NCBI GenBank assembly: GCA_949128115.1
Contig: OX421966.1
Span: forward strand, 59,951,416 to 60,015,415
Direction of reading: 5' to 3'
Source: Anaspis maculata
Lineage: Eukaryota; Arthropoda; Insecta; Coleoptera; Scraptiidae
Length of the DNA stretch: 64,000 bases
In this document: piece by piece, positions 35,417-47,654 of the stretch
Numbering within the stretch: position 1 is the stretch's first letter
How the letters are laid out: each line of letters begins with the position of its first letter
Notes under the pieces: model-generated
What the model saw: only the letters and a program-made list of their open reading frames with translations
Database searches by the model: none
Told to the model about the DNA's origin: nothing
Translations under genes and position numbers: made by a program

Positions 35417-35711
35417 CAAGGAGATAGAAACGGTTGGAACTGAAAATTAAGAACTGACAAAGGTTGAAATGAGGTGGCCACTTTCAACTGACCAGACCTC
35501 ACACCACGGCCTCACACACAGCCATGCGCAACTTCACCCATTCACCCTTTAGTTTCAACCAATAGTCCAGTACAAAGATTTCCGACACTTTGGCCCTTCG
35601 TCTACCATTACTCGTTTCGACCGATGGATTGAGTTCAATCCATTGCGTTTACTGGGTAAACTTGAGCTTTACGACCTGCTTTGAGCGGTGAGCGTGAGCC
35701 TTGCTCACCGT
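35417..35711. other. Spacer with dispersed repeat
   Basis: CTTTCAACTGACCAGACCTC at 35482-35501 also occurs (TTTCAACTGACCAGACCTCA) near 32140, just left of the gypsy relic, so the relic is bracketed by copies of a ~40-base phrase. No gene seen. Confidence 0.5.
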
Positions 35712-36499
35712 TATACGTCGTAAGGTACATGATTTCAACCCTGTAGGCCTAATGCGCGTTGATAAGGTTGTTAAAAATTTTTCTGTCTTACATGTCAGAC
35801 CGGGGGCTTTAGGCTGGTATAGGCTTGTCAATTTTCGAAAAAAGTCAAAAATTTATGTCATAAGGTACATGAATGAAACCAACAGGCTTTTATCTGGGAA
35901 CATCCCCTTAATCAAAAATCAGGCTATAAGACACATTTTTTGGGAGCTCTCTGTCCATAACACAAGTTTGAAATTTTCAAAAAAGGCCAAAATTTACCTC
36001 CTCTTGGAGACTTCTCTTTTGACATAACTTGAGGAATGAAAAATAATTCTCACATGGTTTTTCACGCAGGTTTCGAATCTGTCCACAAATTTTTTTAATG
36101 GTACATCGCTTACAGGGTGCAACATCGAAAATTTTTTATCACGAATATATATGATACTTGGTGGGTTAGTCAACAAAACACCTGTGTAAACATTGATAGA
36201 TTTTGGTTCTTTTTTGAAAATTCCAAACTTGTCTTACAGACCGAAAGCCCCCAAAAATTTTGTCTTACGACCAGATTTTCGATCAAGGGGATGTTCCCAT
36301 ATAAAATCCAGTTGGTTTAATTCATGTACCTTATGACGTAAATTTTTGGCGGCTTTGATAGGCTCATACCAGCCTAAAGCCCCCGGTCTGACATGTAAGA
36401 CAAAGAAATTTTTAACAACCTTATCAACGCGCATCAGACCTACAGGGTTGAAATCATGTACCTTATGACGTAAGTTTTGAGGCACCAGCTCCCTGTCCA
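35712..36499. mobile_element. TGGACAGGGAGCTGG foldback element, left-truncated copy
   Basis: The right end GGCACCAGCTCCCTGTCCA matches the right end of the element at 52444-54319. Arms pair through AAGGTACATGATTTCAACCC, GATAAGGTTGTTAAAAATTT and GTCAGACCGGGGGCTTTAGG. The left arm starts at GTCGTAAGGTACATG and lacks the terminal ~40 bases. Frames on either strand that read [12 protein letters not shown] and HVRPGALGW simply translate the arms and recur wherever the element occurs, so they are not genes. Confidence 0.85.
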
Positions 36500-37752
36500 T
36501 AGGTAGGTAGGGTTTATCTATTTTTTCCCCATAGATAAATCAAATTGAAATCGAAAACGTATTTCAACCCACGACTTTTTGAAAATTTTGATTTTTGACA
36601 AGAAAAAATTAGGTGAGTTTGTCAATTTTATTAGAGCACAGGCTGTGCACGTTTGCGTAGGGTGTACCTACTCACTTCTGCGGATGGCTGCACCATGCAG
36701 CTTTTAGTATGAACAGGCAGTTTATAAACAGAAAGTTCTGCTTGTTATTTCTGGTCTAAATTGCGTCACGTCAACACAATAAAGCCTAATTCGAGGCATA
36801 ATTTTGCGTAACTTTAAGGTGAGTGAATCATGAATGAAAAGCTGAGTTTTGAATTGCAAAAGCTCGGGTTTCGTTTCCCGACACGTTTCCTAAACCCCTA
36901 CCCTACGCTTTCGAACTGACGAAGTTTGCGAGGGAATTTGTAAAGGTGAAAGTTCAAAGCGTGTTACTTCTATTAAGTAAGTATACGTAAAGTAGACAGT
37001 GAATGAGACAATAGGGGAGTGTTAATTAATCCCTAATCCTTATTTAATATACCAACAGTAACAATTCCCTTCTGGGAAGGTTCACATGTTGAAGCTATCC
37101 GTGTAACAATCTTGCCACATTATGAGGAATAAGGATGCATCATCAATCGCACGTCGCAGCTCATCAGAATAACTGTGCTGAATAGAAAACTCGGCTAGCT
37201 TCTGCTTTCATTAAAAAGAGAAAATAGTAGAGTAGGCATAATAAAAGATTTTCGATGATCAATCGCTTTGTCGGAAGACCTCGAAAAAAAACCCTTGTAA
37301 AATTTCGTATGGTGCAAAACGTGTAAACACAAAAACACCAACCCATTACTGCATCGTTTTCATACAAGAAATAAAGATAAAAGTAGCGACAATAAAGCTC
37401 TCTCGGATGGAATCGTAAAGTTTTTATGGGTGATTTTTAACTTTTATGCCAACTTCAAGTTCGCGTGTCTTACCAATTGTCTTTTTCCACCGGAAACGTC
37501 AATACTGTAGTGGAATGTAGTAGGTATATGGATCTAGCTATACTCACCATATATTCAACGGTTTTTTGCAAGAAGCTCAATGATAAATGAGTTAATTAAT
37601 AGGAAGAAGCGAGGGAAGAAGTAAAGTAGGTAATCGGAGATCGGAACCATATGAAGTAGTGAGTTTGCGTCTTTTCAGGCATTGGTATTCTTTAGGCTGC
37701 TCAAAGAACCACAGCTCAACATTAACTTTTTCTAGAATCATCTCGCGGCTAC
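36500..37752. other. Spacer, no gene seen
   Basis: AT-rich DNA without recognisable coding or repeat structure, apart from short TAGGTA tracts. Confidence 0.4.
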
Positions 37753-37756
37753 TTAA

Positions 37757-40027
37757 GGCTAAAGGGGACGATAAAATAATGTGTTTCTGAGACGCGAGAT
37801 GGCGCGGAAACTATTAACATTCTCAAAATTCACTCAATGAACCGATTTTGAAAATTCAAACGTTATTATTTTTAGAATATATAATTATTTGATGCTGTAG
37901 TCAAAAATTCTGATTTTTGTATTTTTTGGAAAAAATTTTTTGATTTTCTCAAATTTTTAAATTTTTTTTTGGAAATCCCAGGTAGTCATTTTATTCTGTG
38001 GTAAATATTGTATAATAACCTTTTTTCAAAATTCAAATATCATCAATAGTATCGACCGAAATCAATTTTGAATATTTCCCTTTGAAGTTCACCGCGTGCC
38101 GCCCACCTGCGAGCGCGAGCGGTTCCTGTCCGGTATCATCATCATACATTATTTATAGCCCGCAAGAAATAAGAATTCTGTCGATTTTTGTTGGAATCAA
38201 ATTCTTAAAACATTCGAAAATTTAAAAAAAAAGTTCACCCATACACCAACGGTACACCCTGGTGCAAGTACAACAACCTTATCTCAGCAGTCTGTCGCCC
38301 ATTGGGAGCAGCCAATTTCAATCTTTGATTTCAATGAAAATTTAGAACAGGCATTGAACCCAGTAACTGGAAGCTATGGGAAGATAAAGAGTGGCCGATC
38401 CTAACGTAAATATCCCATAGCGGCCTTACCGTTCAAGATAGAAAAAAAGAATAGTGCTATTCTGTAAAAAATAACATCCCATAAACGCTTTGTTATGTAA
38501 AAATCCGTGTCGGCAATTGGCTGTTGCCTGAGTAATCACAACGTAACAGAGCCTTTATGGAACGTAATTTTTTAGAGAATCGCACCATAAGAAAAAAGTT
38601 GTATGGTTTGATTAGAACTGAACTTAACGGAATAAAGTTGAACTATGAGGCCTGTTTGTGGACCCGACGACTCATGGATATCTTGCGGAATCGCCAGACG
38701 GGCTTCTTCCTCATCAGAATGGTACTATCATCAGGGTGAAATGTCCTATTGGATTTGAAAGTAATCAATTAAATTTATTATTGATGATTTTAGCTCTAAA
38801 ATATGTACATATTGCCCGAAGTCGGCAAAACAAAAGACCATACAAGAAGCTATACAGACCAATCAAAAATTTTGTTTGGAGAGAAATTCTCAGCTTAAAC
38901 GGACACACAATCACTATTTTCAAGTACAAGGACATAGTGCACTGGCAAAATAAAAACAAAATTGACTTCAATATCAAAATTCTATTGCCAGAGATCATCG
39001 ATCTGCGAGCTTGTAGGAGCATGCCCATTCGAGAAAGTTTAAATGCCATGACTTTTCTCCCATCAACGTTTCTTACTAGCAACTTTTCGACACTCAAACG
39101 CGTATCGTACTACGATACGTAATACGAATTTTATACGAAACAAGAGTGCATTCTAATGGAACGATTTCAACAAAAATCAAATGAGCTGAGGTCATCCATG
39201 AAGATAACCACACAGACAGCCAGGCACATAAACAAACAGACAGATATCCACACAGGAGTCAAACGGACGGACGGAGAGACAGACAGGAGTAGGAGTAGTA
39301 GTAATAGTTCTTTGCATTTTTGTTATTGCTCCCAGTGTATATAGTTTTAAATACATTTGTGCACTTGCAGTCTATTGTTTTGCAATTGCAATATGATTTT
39401 ACAATGTTTGTCCCTTTATAATTGGATATAAGTATCTTGGAGTATCAGTAGATTCTAGATCTAGATACTGTGATCTCGTGAGATAAATGATCAACTTGAA
39501 AAAAATATTACAATTTCAGAAATCGTAGCAACGAAATATATCGGCGTAATACCACGATGTCACAAATCTTTACTACTGCTCTATTTACATCGCCTATTTC
39601 TCAGAAAACATCATAACACCATGTGTGCAGAAAGTGATCACTACCTTTATCGTGAATGACTCATCGCGGAGAATAGCTGCAGCGGGCGGCAAATATCAAA
39701 GAGAGATTTTCAAAATGTGTTTCGGAGAGGACCATTTGTGCTTCAAAAATTCTAAAAACGGATTGATGTTTGATATTTTCAGTACTTTAAAATGACTACC
39801 TGCATTTTTTGAAAAAATCAAAATTAATTTGTGAAATTGAAAAAAAAATTTAAAAAAATTTTTGGAATTTTTTTTTTGACTAGTGCATCAAATAGAATTG
39901 AAATCTTAGTATAACCCTTTTCTCAGATCTGAAATTGGACTCATGGTTCTCCCAAAAACATTTTATTACTTTTGATGTATTTTCTCTCTGTCGCACACTT
40001 GGTACTCAATTTCAGTCCCCTTTAGCC
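37757..40027. mobile_element. TTAA-flanked 2.27-kb element carrying a YqaJ-type relic
   Basis: The ends GGCTAAAGGGGAC and GTCCCCTTTAGCC are perfect 13-bp inverted repeats, and each is bordered by TTAA (37753-37756 and 40028-40031). Diverged inverted arms extend several hundred bases inward; for example ATTTGATGCTGTAGTC left against GACTAGTGCATCAAAT right, and CAGGTAGTCATTTTA left against TAAAATGACTACCTG right. A TTAA target is used by piggyBac and Kolobok superfamilies; the GGCTAAAGGGG end matches neither consensus well enough for me to choose. No transposase frame is visible. The centre holds an exonuclease-like remnant (38655-39060). Confidence 0.75.
38655..39060 (+). pseudogene. YqaJ/lambda-exonuclease-like domain remnant
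   Basis: The frame reads THGYLAESPDGLL, then IIRVKCPIGFE, and later ILLPEIIDLRACRSMPIRES. These match the order seen in YqaJ-type (lambda exonuclease/PD-(D/E)xK) proteins encoded by many animal transposons: an SPDG box holding the metal-binding Asp, an ExK box, and an LPE(L/I)(I/V)DxR...MPIR C-terminal motif. In the second box the expected Glu is Arg (RVK instead of E-[IV]-K), so the nuclease is predicted dead. The N-terminal half is absent or scrambled (an overlapping frame at 38557-38739 suggests a frameshift near 38660). Such nucleases may process DNA ends in their element's life cycle; that role is inference. Confidence 0.7.
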
Positions 40028-40031
40028 TTAA

Positions 40032-41213
40032 GCTGCGTGAAGTTGGCCAAAGTTGGCAATCATATTCCAACCACCAACTGGTCGGCACTAATGGTGCATG
40101 GCGACCGAATCTCTTTCCTTGATTTTCTAGAAGTGGAAGATTCTTTGTTCGACAAAATTTGAGAAATGGAGTTTACGTACCTAACCGGACCCGATTATTC
40201 AATTCTTTTTTCACTCCTATACACTTCATTCTGTTCTTCTTGAAGATTTTTATGTTGATGCATCACTTCCACCATGATAGTATCTTTGACTCCTATACGC
40301 GACATTCTCGTTGGCTCCGACATTAATACATCAATTCTAGAACTTTCCGAACTTCCCGTATAGTCGCACTCCTTGCATCGGTCTAAATTCGACTTCCTCC
40401 TCAGAAAAATGGTGAATTTTACCATTCATTTACCTCATAAAAAATGGATGGGATTAAGTCTGCTGCATTCTGATATTGAATCTGAATGACCTAAAGTGGA
40501 CTCTAATTATTTGTATTCATTTACCTTTATCAGCAAAATGGATGAAACCTTCACTTTAAAATCGCCACAAACTGACTGAACATGAAATGAACAAATCTGA
40601 CAACGAAATGTCTTGTTCAAGGCCAATCAGACAAGAATTTTCACTGAAACTTATTTATTATAGGAGAGCTAGACATTATTTCTGGGGGCTGAATTTCTGC
40701 AAAAACCATCAGAAACATGTTCTCTGCCACCGACAAAAAATCACTCGCTGTCCCACTGGCGCCAGCCAAATTACGGCGTAAAAACCAACCTCTGAGGATG
40801 ACATGGTGTTGGTTTTTCGCATATTCTAGTCAAACCATTGACCTGACGCAAATAATCGTGGGAGCAAAAAATTCCTTGTTAAATTCTGCATTTAAAATAT
40901 AATATAATACCGAAAAATATAATTGGCAAAGTCGGGTGTAGTTTGCACCGCGTGGCGAAAAATATGTTCTTTGCAGCATTTTAAAATGTATCATCTCGGA
41001 AGTGACTGGTTTATAAACAAATGCCCAAGTAGGAAATTGTACAAAGTGGAATGTTCAATATTTCATGCTCGTATTGCACTAGTTATCAGTTTGGTCATGA
41101 AAAGGACAGTTTTGACGAAAGTGTTCGTCATTGCAAATTGCAATGTTGAAATATCAAGTGAGTTGAAGTTTCAGTACTTTCAGTACTTTCGGGATCGCTC
41201 AATTCGCTCTAAA
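40032..41213. other. Spacer, no gene seen
   Basis: A minus-strand frame at 40195-40425 and plus frames at 40587-41330 have no recognisable motif; the last runs into the next palindromic element. Near-identical phrases ATTTACCT...AAAATGGATG at 40428 and 40522 hint at a ~95-base local duplication. Confidence 0.4.
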
Positions 41214-41975
41214 CAGGTGTCCCGAAAATATACCGACAACGTTCTAGAGCAGCTTCCTCTCATCAAAAGAAAAAAAGTTCCCATGAACATGGGTCCGGAA
41301 ATGCTTCCTAAGAGAGCTACAGGCCCCTAAATGTGGGACCCTGAAGATGGTTTTTATTCAATAACTCCGAAACCGTTTGAGGGAAATCAATCAAACTTGA
41401 CACATCCACTAACCTTCTTATGCCCAGCAAAATGAGGCAAAATTAGTTCAAAAATAATTCACCAGGGGTGGGTCAGGCTAAGGTGGGGGGGGGGGGGGGG
41501 GGGGGTAAAAATAACCCTAACTTTTTTGAATGTGAATTTTTTCCAAATTTAACAAGAAATTATGGAATGTTGGAGTTTTCTTCCAAAAAAAGGTCCCTTA
41601 TTTGTTCAACCTCGATAGACGCACCGTTTACGAAATATTTGAGTTTGAATGTATGGAAACGTGGTCAGAAATGCTGATTTTTCAATTACGATATTCAAGG
41701 CGAAAGAAAAACTATTTCAAAGCAACCTCATTTTTGTTTGGCATTTAAATTTTGTTGGGCATAAGAAGGTTATTAAATGTGTCAAGTTTGATTGATTTCC
41801 CTTGAACGGTTTCGGGAATATTCAATGAACAACCATCTTCAGGGTGCCACCTTTGGGGGCTTGTAGCTCCATTATAGGAAGCTTTTCCGGACCCATATTT
41901 ATGGGAACTTTTTTTCTTGTTCTGATGAGAGGAAGCTGCCCTTGAACGTTGTCGGTGAATTTTCGGGACACCCTG
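41214..41975. mobile_element. CAGGGTGTCCCGAAAAT palindromic element, copy 2
   Basis: Left end CAGGTGTCCCGAAAATATAC (one terminal G lost) and right end GAATTTTCGGGACACCCTG correspond to 26569-27314 over the whole length, including the paired GGTCCGGAAATGCTTCC and GGAAGCTTTTCCGGACCC blocks. The right flank has TA; the left flank (CTAAA) does not. It contains a run of ~22 G (41484-41505), which the other copy lacks. Confidence 0.88.
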
Positions 41976-42959
41976 TATATTTATAACACTTTCATAGATT
42001 CAAATTGATCTCAAGTGAAGCAAAATGGATAAATTTAATAAAACAAACACATCAAACTGACTGAACCCGAAAAAAAAAATTGCCAAAGCAAGAGAAAACA
42101 ATCCAACAACCTTAACTACCTTATATTATGAGTATGAGCAAAACGGTTAAAGCAAGGGAATTTGCAAATTACAGGAGACTCCAACCCAAGAATAAGACAC
42201 ACAGCTGCATAATTGGCGGAGGAGCCGATACATCTAGATTGTTTCCGTCTCTACGGGTACATACATACCTACCTACCTGGTCACCTGTGCAGATGCTGAC
42301 AACACTAGGTAGTTAGCTTGAGCTTCTAGTTGATGAAATAAAAACAAGCGTCTTTGTCACATCTCAGCTGCTTACAACAATAGAAGTGATCTAGTCAAAA
42401 ATGTCGCTCCACTTGGAATGAACTATCTTAGAAAAAATTAAACTGTCTTGAAAAATGCAGTATTGCGGGATAGCTCCTTCTTTTGTCTACAAGACCCGTT
42501 CATCTGCTGGCATGCTGCTGAAAATGCACCATTTTGACACTATTTTAGCTGCAACCTTGTACATCATAGATGCAGCTATCAATCTCCTTAAAAATGAACG
42601 GGTCTTGAAGTCAAAAGAAATGGCTATCAGATACTCCTGCCCTTTTAACATAGGTTTTTTTTTTCTGGGATATAATTATTCGAAATGAAAAGGAATTTCG
42701 AGTTCCTTACTTCAATTATTGATGTTGAGCAGTTTAGTTAAGATGGTTGAGAACTACGATAGGGACGAGTACCGTCTTCTCACAGACAGTAACTTTCACT
42801 TTGTGAGTTTCTAGTTTATTCACACGATTTCAGCTCTTGTGATAAGGATGATTGCAGTGGCGTAGATAGGATTTTGGCCTAGGGGGTGTCTACCGCCGAA
42901 ACAGAGATGGAAAAGGGATCGCGAGCAGGTTGGTTTGCATGTTCACGTTTTTTCCAAGA
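41976..42959. other. Spacer with a small hairpin element
   Basis: No gene seen. Arms at 42472-42503 and 42594-42625 are inverted copies (ACAAGACCCGTTCAT on the left, ATGAACGGGTCTTG on the right) with a 90-base loop. A phrase GATAAGACACA...AATTGGCGGAGGAGC near 42191-42224 recurs near 56645-56680. GTGGCGTAGATAGGATTTTG near 42856 is a fragment of the module seen at 27472-29290. Confidence 0.5.
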
Positions 42960-45900
42960 GCCTAAAGGGGCGTGATTTGCCCTTTCCATAGAACGCAGCC
43001 GTGTAATCGCAGGAATCCTGGCAAAGCTTTTGATAGACAAGAACCCATTTCATCAGCGATTCGTCTAATGTTGATGTACCTCAAGGTAGTCTGTGACTTG
43101 ATACCCACTTGAAGATACAAGTTGAGGTTTCCGTTGAAGTTGTGCAAATTCCTCAACAAAATAATGAAAACATCGGTGTCGTCTGTCCGTATCACAACTG
43201 TGCCTTCTACTCCAAGTTCCTCAAAATAGTAAGCCATTCTATAATCCGCTTCTTCTTGACTGCTTTTCAGTTTTTCCACTTCCGTCATATGCACGCATCT
43301 TCTTCTGTCGCTTGCCATGAAACATGAAACGGAAACATTTTTCTTGGCAGCTGGCATACAATTCTTCACCCCCTAGAACTGTGGCATAATGAGGAGCCTG
43401 CCATTCTCTAATTAAAAAGTCAACAAATGTCTGTTTGAAATAATTGTTATGGAGAGCGTTATTGAAATTTGATGGCCTTTTCATATATTCTGGCCCTTGT
43501 ATCAAATACTGGGGCAACCGGTCAAATTTTCCAAAACGAGCAACTCTTGTGCAATCTCTGATTGATGGTGAAACTTGTTTGTCAAATATGACTTGGATAT
43601 TGTTCGAATTCAATAAGCACAATTTGATCAGTATTTGTTTCGCGATACTTCCAAATGTGGAAGCAAGATTTCTGCTATCGAGATGTCGCAAGAGAAACAT
43701 TTCATCGACATTAATGGCATCTATCGCATATGGCACATCATGGATGACTTTATTCTCCAAAATTTCCATGAGGGCAGACTTGTCGGTAGGGTTTATTGTC
43801 CCATCGAAATCACAAAAGCTCAAGGAAACAGAGGTGAGGGGATATTTCAGTACATGTTCTAAATCTAACCCTTTTAAGGTCTCATCATTTAGCAGTCTTC
43901 CCATCGTGTCGACTTCCATTTTAACCGTAACAATTCCTCCATTTGACAACCTGTTTTTTATTTTCGCTCCCTCCTTGGCAAATGTTTGCACAGGTACTTT
44001 TATCTACCGTTCGTTGAATTTTTTAGGATTTTTGTTGCATTTTTCAACAAACGAATTTCTCAAAGTCGTTCCAGTCTCGAACACTCCGGACAAAAATTTT
44101 GTGGTTTCCAATGAAGCAGATTTTTCTGTCGAAATATTGAACAATTTATCTTTGTTCACATGGTCATCGAACGGATTAGGATTTCTTATCATGCTACAGA
44201 TGATGCCTTGAATTTGAGAATAAGTCCGCTCAATATTCTTCGGTCGCAAATCTGACACCACGGATTCTTTTTTATGATAGCCAGTTTCGTTGTAAAAATG
44301 TGATGTTATTGCAGCCCTCAATGAATGGCTCTGAGCCCATCTTTGGCGAGCACTTATGGAATTAGTGAATGAGCTGATTCCGGTCCATCTACTAGCAGAA
44401 TCAGCATTAATGGTTTGTTCCAAAGTGAGATCAACAGGTGCTTTTAAAATTTTTTTGTTGGTCCCTCGTAGAGCAAAAGCTCCTTGCTGGAAATATTCTG
44501 TTATATTAGGATGTGTTTCTTCCATTCGTAGAAGATTGTTGTGAAATTGAGTAAGTCACCGAGCATAATTTTGATGGTTGAATAAAAAAAACAAATTGTC
44601 CATTTCTCCAATGCAATAAATAAATAAGCTCGACTGATTTAAAGTAGGTATGGAACTCTTTGAGGTCATCGCCAATCTTAGATTTGATTTCATCACAAGA
44701 GAAAATCGACGGTCAGTCGTCAACAGATTCAATTCTCGAATGCAAATACTCTTCCAGGTTATAAACAGAGTGAGGGTGTGTTTTACCGAATTCATCAAAA
44801 ATCAGTAATTCCATTGCGGCTGAGAGAAGACCGTGAACTCTCTTGCATCGGTTATAGTGTAAACAATTGATGAAACCATTCAAGGACCCGTCAGCAATGA
44901 CATCACTTTCAACCAAGACATCGCTTGCTCCAGATTGGTCAATGTATCTGCCTACTGCTTTCAGATAAGTATGCCAGTGAAATGTGGAATGCCCCAAGCA
45001 TAATAAAAACATTGTTAAAACGTGGACTTTCGGCCACTTGGATGGACATAGCAATTTTTGCAATTGCTAAATCATATGTTACAGGAATGTATTGTTGACC
45101 GCATTCTTCTGCTATCTTCTGTGAATATTTTGAAGTGGCTAGTAGTACCTCATACGATGTTGGAGATTCGTTAATTTGCGGAAGGTAACAAATTTTATGA
45201 ACTGGCAAATTACCTTCAGTTCCAACCTGTCCACATGGAAGCCAAAGTATTCAAAACTGGCATAGAAGACAATCATAAATGATCGTGAAATTCTACCCTT
45301 TTGTATGATTCAGGAGCTTTCCATTTGAGATCACCTGTTACTAGATAACGTGATATTGTCATTTTAGGTTTCTTTCTGTATGTTTCCAAATCAGTGTTGA
45401 TGGTTTCAAATTGTTATTTGCGCTTTTTATGCCCGTTGCTTGTGGTCTGGTCAGATAGTGGTCTTTCCGTCAGTAAATTTGGTTCTTCGCTTGCTGTATT
45501 CTGGAAGCAAATTCCAACGGTGTCATGAAGGTTGAAATTTTGTACACACGTTCCTCTGATGGTCATGAATGAGGTATAAAAAGTCCCCTAAAATCCGAGC
45601 TTAGGAACCCATGATAATGGCCATCAAGTGTTAAAAACTCGTTTCTTCAGCGAAGAAGTCCTTGTCTTGACTCAAGATTTTTCTTTTTGCAATTGAATGA
45701 TTTCACATGATCATCTTAACAATAGCCATACCTATACGATTTCATTATTTGCATAGGAGGCGGATCCAAGATGGCGGCCAAAAAGAAAAAAACAGTTGAC
45801 TATCTTTTTTCTGTAAATAATAGATCTAGACATTAAATGATGATCATATTTTATTTCTTGCATGATTTCCAATTGAAAACTTATGTAATACTTCAGCACC

Positions 45901-47636
45901 TCAAAAAATCATTGATTTATTGCGAAAAAAAGGATTTGGTAAATTTTTCCATGAAATTTCACAAACGGTTCAAGATATTTCAGGATGGTTTACAGCACCT
46001 TCAACAGCATAAAAATAGGAATATATTTGGAAATTTTCATATCTTCAGCTCTTATGGTTCCTGAGATAGGATTTTTTTTTCATTTATTTTTTTTACCTGC
46101 AGGTTATGAAATCGACTGTTTTTCCCCCTAAAACATAATAAAAGCAAGATTTTTTTTTTTTATCTCAGAAACCAAAAGAGCTGGATATATGAAAATTACC
46201 ATATATATTCGCAATTTTATGCTTTTGATGATGCTTCAAGCCATTCAAAAAAATCTTAAGCCGTTTTGAAATATTTGGAAGAAAGCAAAAAATAAACAAA
46301 TTTCTTTTTCTTCCTAATAAATCGGAGGTTTTCCCAGGTACTGGAGTGTAACTTAGTTCTTCTTTTGAAAATTATAAATGAAATGAAATGTGACCATCAG
46401 CCAATGTCCACAATTGCTATTCTCAGAAATAATGTAGTCAACTGTTTATCCCTCTTAGCCGCCATCTTGGATCTGCCTTCTAGGCAACTGTCAAAATGTT
46501 GTATGGATATTCTTAAAACGGTAACATACAATCATCCAATTGCAAAAAGGAAAATCTTGAGCTAAGAAAATGACTTCTTCTCCCAGAAAAATTGTTTTTA
46601 ACACTTGATGGCCTCTATCATGGGTTCCTGAGCTCGGATTTTAGGGGACTTTCTTTAGTTTATTTCCTACTACTTGAAGAACATGTGTACAAAATTTCAA
46701 CCCTCTACTATTTTTTCCGAAGTTGCGGGTGTATTTTGAACATAGTGACTGGACTATATGTAGTAAGCTCCGTTCCAACTTCTTCAACGAAATTATAATC
46801 ACAGTGTGACCGAGACGATTCAGAACATCCACAATTTTTCTGCTTTCAGTTTGTGATTTTATCACCATTCCTAATTTTATATGTAAGTAAAGAACTCTGC
46901 CAAAGATGGCGGTGTCTCGGCTTCACCCCTCAAAACATCTTGCACAGTGATACATACTTTCATTAGGCAAAGGGGTTTTACGGCATTTAAAAATTTGTCT
47001 TCTCAATTGCAGTGCAATTGTTCTTAAAGTCTGATTTTCATCATTGTGAATATACCCAGCAATGTTCCCTTTGAAATTCATGGGAGTACTGTAAACCACA
47101 GAGCTCTTTTTTTTACTGCCGGTATCAACGGATATTTTTTTGGAAAAGGTTTTCAACAGTTTATTCAGAAGATGTTGAGCCGTGAATGAACCGTCAATCG
47201 CTTCACACTCTGGAGATAATTCAAATACAATATCGTCATAGTATTTCCTGAGGTAGGTCAGCAACAGTACTTTTTGGTTGACAATAATCTCTTGTTCCAC
47301 AAAAGAACATAATGATACATAGGCCGACTTGTGTATGGTTCTTTTAAGGTGCCAGATGGACGGTTCAAGTGTAGTCGTTGTTTCGCCCTTATTACGTGCC
47401 ACATTTATAAAACTGATTTGATCGTTTGAGCACTTGTCGGCTTTTTTTTATATTTTATTAAGCAGCAAGAGTGATACCTAACTTCCTCAGCATTCCAGTT
47501 GATATTCTGGATTCGCGAACGCATTTTTTTGTCGTTCAAAGCTACTGCAAAATCTTCTATTTGTTTTTTCACATTTCCAGTTCTGCATGAAACCAGTTTC
47601 ACCTTCTTGACATTGTGAGTTTTATCGTTTTCACAG
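42960..47636 (-). pseudogene. Broken multidomain transposon gene (DTDV/PIN-like family)
   Basis: Minus-strand pieces read consecutively from right to left. The N-terminus at 47636-47405 contains EVRYHSCCLIKYKKK, resembling the YHxxCxxxY zinc-type motif of this family. The next pieces are 47402-46923, then about 46868-46770 (RKIVDVLNRLGHT), an inserted palindrome, 45208-44713 (MLGAFHI, then HYNRCKRVHGL), 44525-44004 (LTLEQTINADSASRWTGISS) and 43991-42962 (VIFDKQVSPSIRDCTR, EADYRMAYYFEELG, VIRTDDTDVFIILL, SKALPGF). This order matches large, uncharacterised repetitive proteins of insects and cnidarians whose C-terminal FDxx..SIKDxxR / EADxR / DTDV motifs suggest an XPG/asteroid-like PIN nuclease fold; that assignment is inference from motif pattern. 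At least five frame breaks and one insertion make it a relic. Near 43010 the frame shifts again (CDYTAAF is readable in another frame). The ancestral coding length would be roughly 3 kb. Confidence 0.65.
45527..46712. mobile_element. ~1.2-kb palindrome inserted in the transposon gene
   Basis: Left arm GGTTGAAATTTTGTACACAC, then AAAGTCCCCTAAAATCCGAG and CTTAGGAACCCATGATAATG, is mirrored by CATGGGTTCCTGAGCTCGGA, TTTTAGGGGACTTT and GTGTACAAAATTTCAACC. The arms contain CCATCTTGGATC-like blocks near the inner part (left ATCCAAGATGGCGGCC at 45764, right GCCGCCATCTTGGATC at 46460). Boundaries are approximate and no target duplication is certain. It separates the RKIVDVLNRLGHT part of the host transposon gene from the MLGAFHI part. 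Confidence 0.75.
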
Positions 47637-47654
47637 GCAAAATATACAAGCCTT

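Noticed and set aside
35701..36500. Open frames reading [18 protein letters not shown] and HVRPGALGW on both strands, also at 52443-52790 and 54120-54320
   Set aside because: They recur because they translate the arms of one foldback element in both orientations; there is no codon bias, domain or splice context.
43444..44211. 255-codon plus-strand frame
   Set aside because: It is antisense to the broken transposon gene, whose minus-strand frame carries the recognisable motifs.
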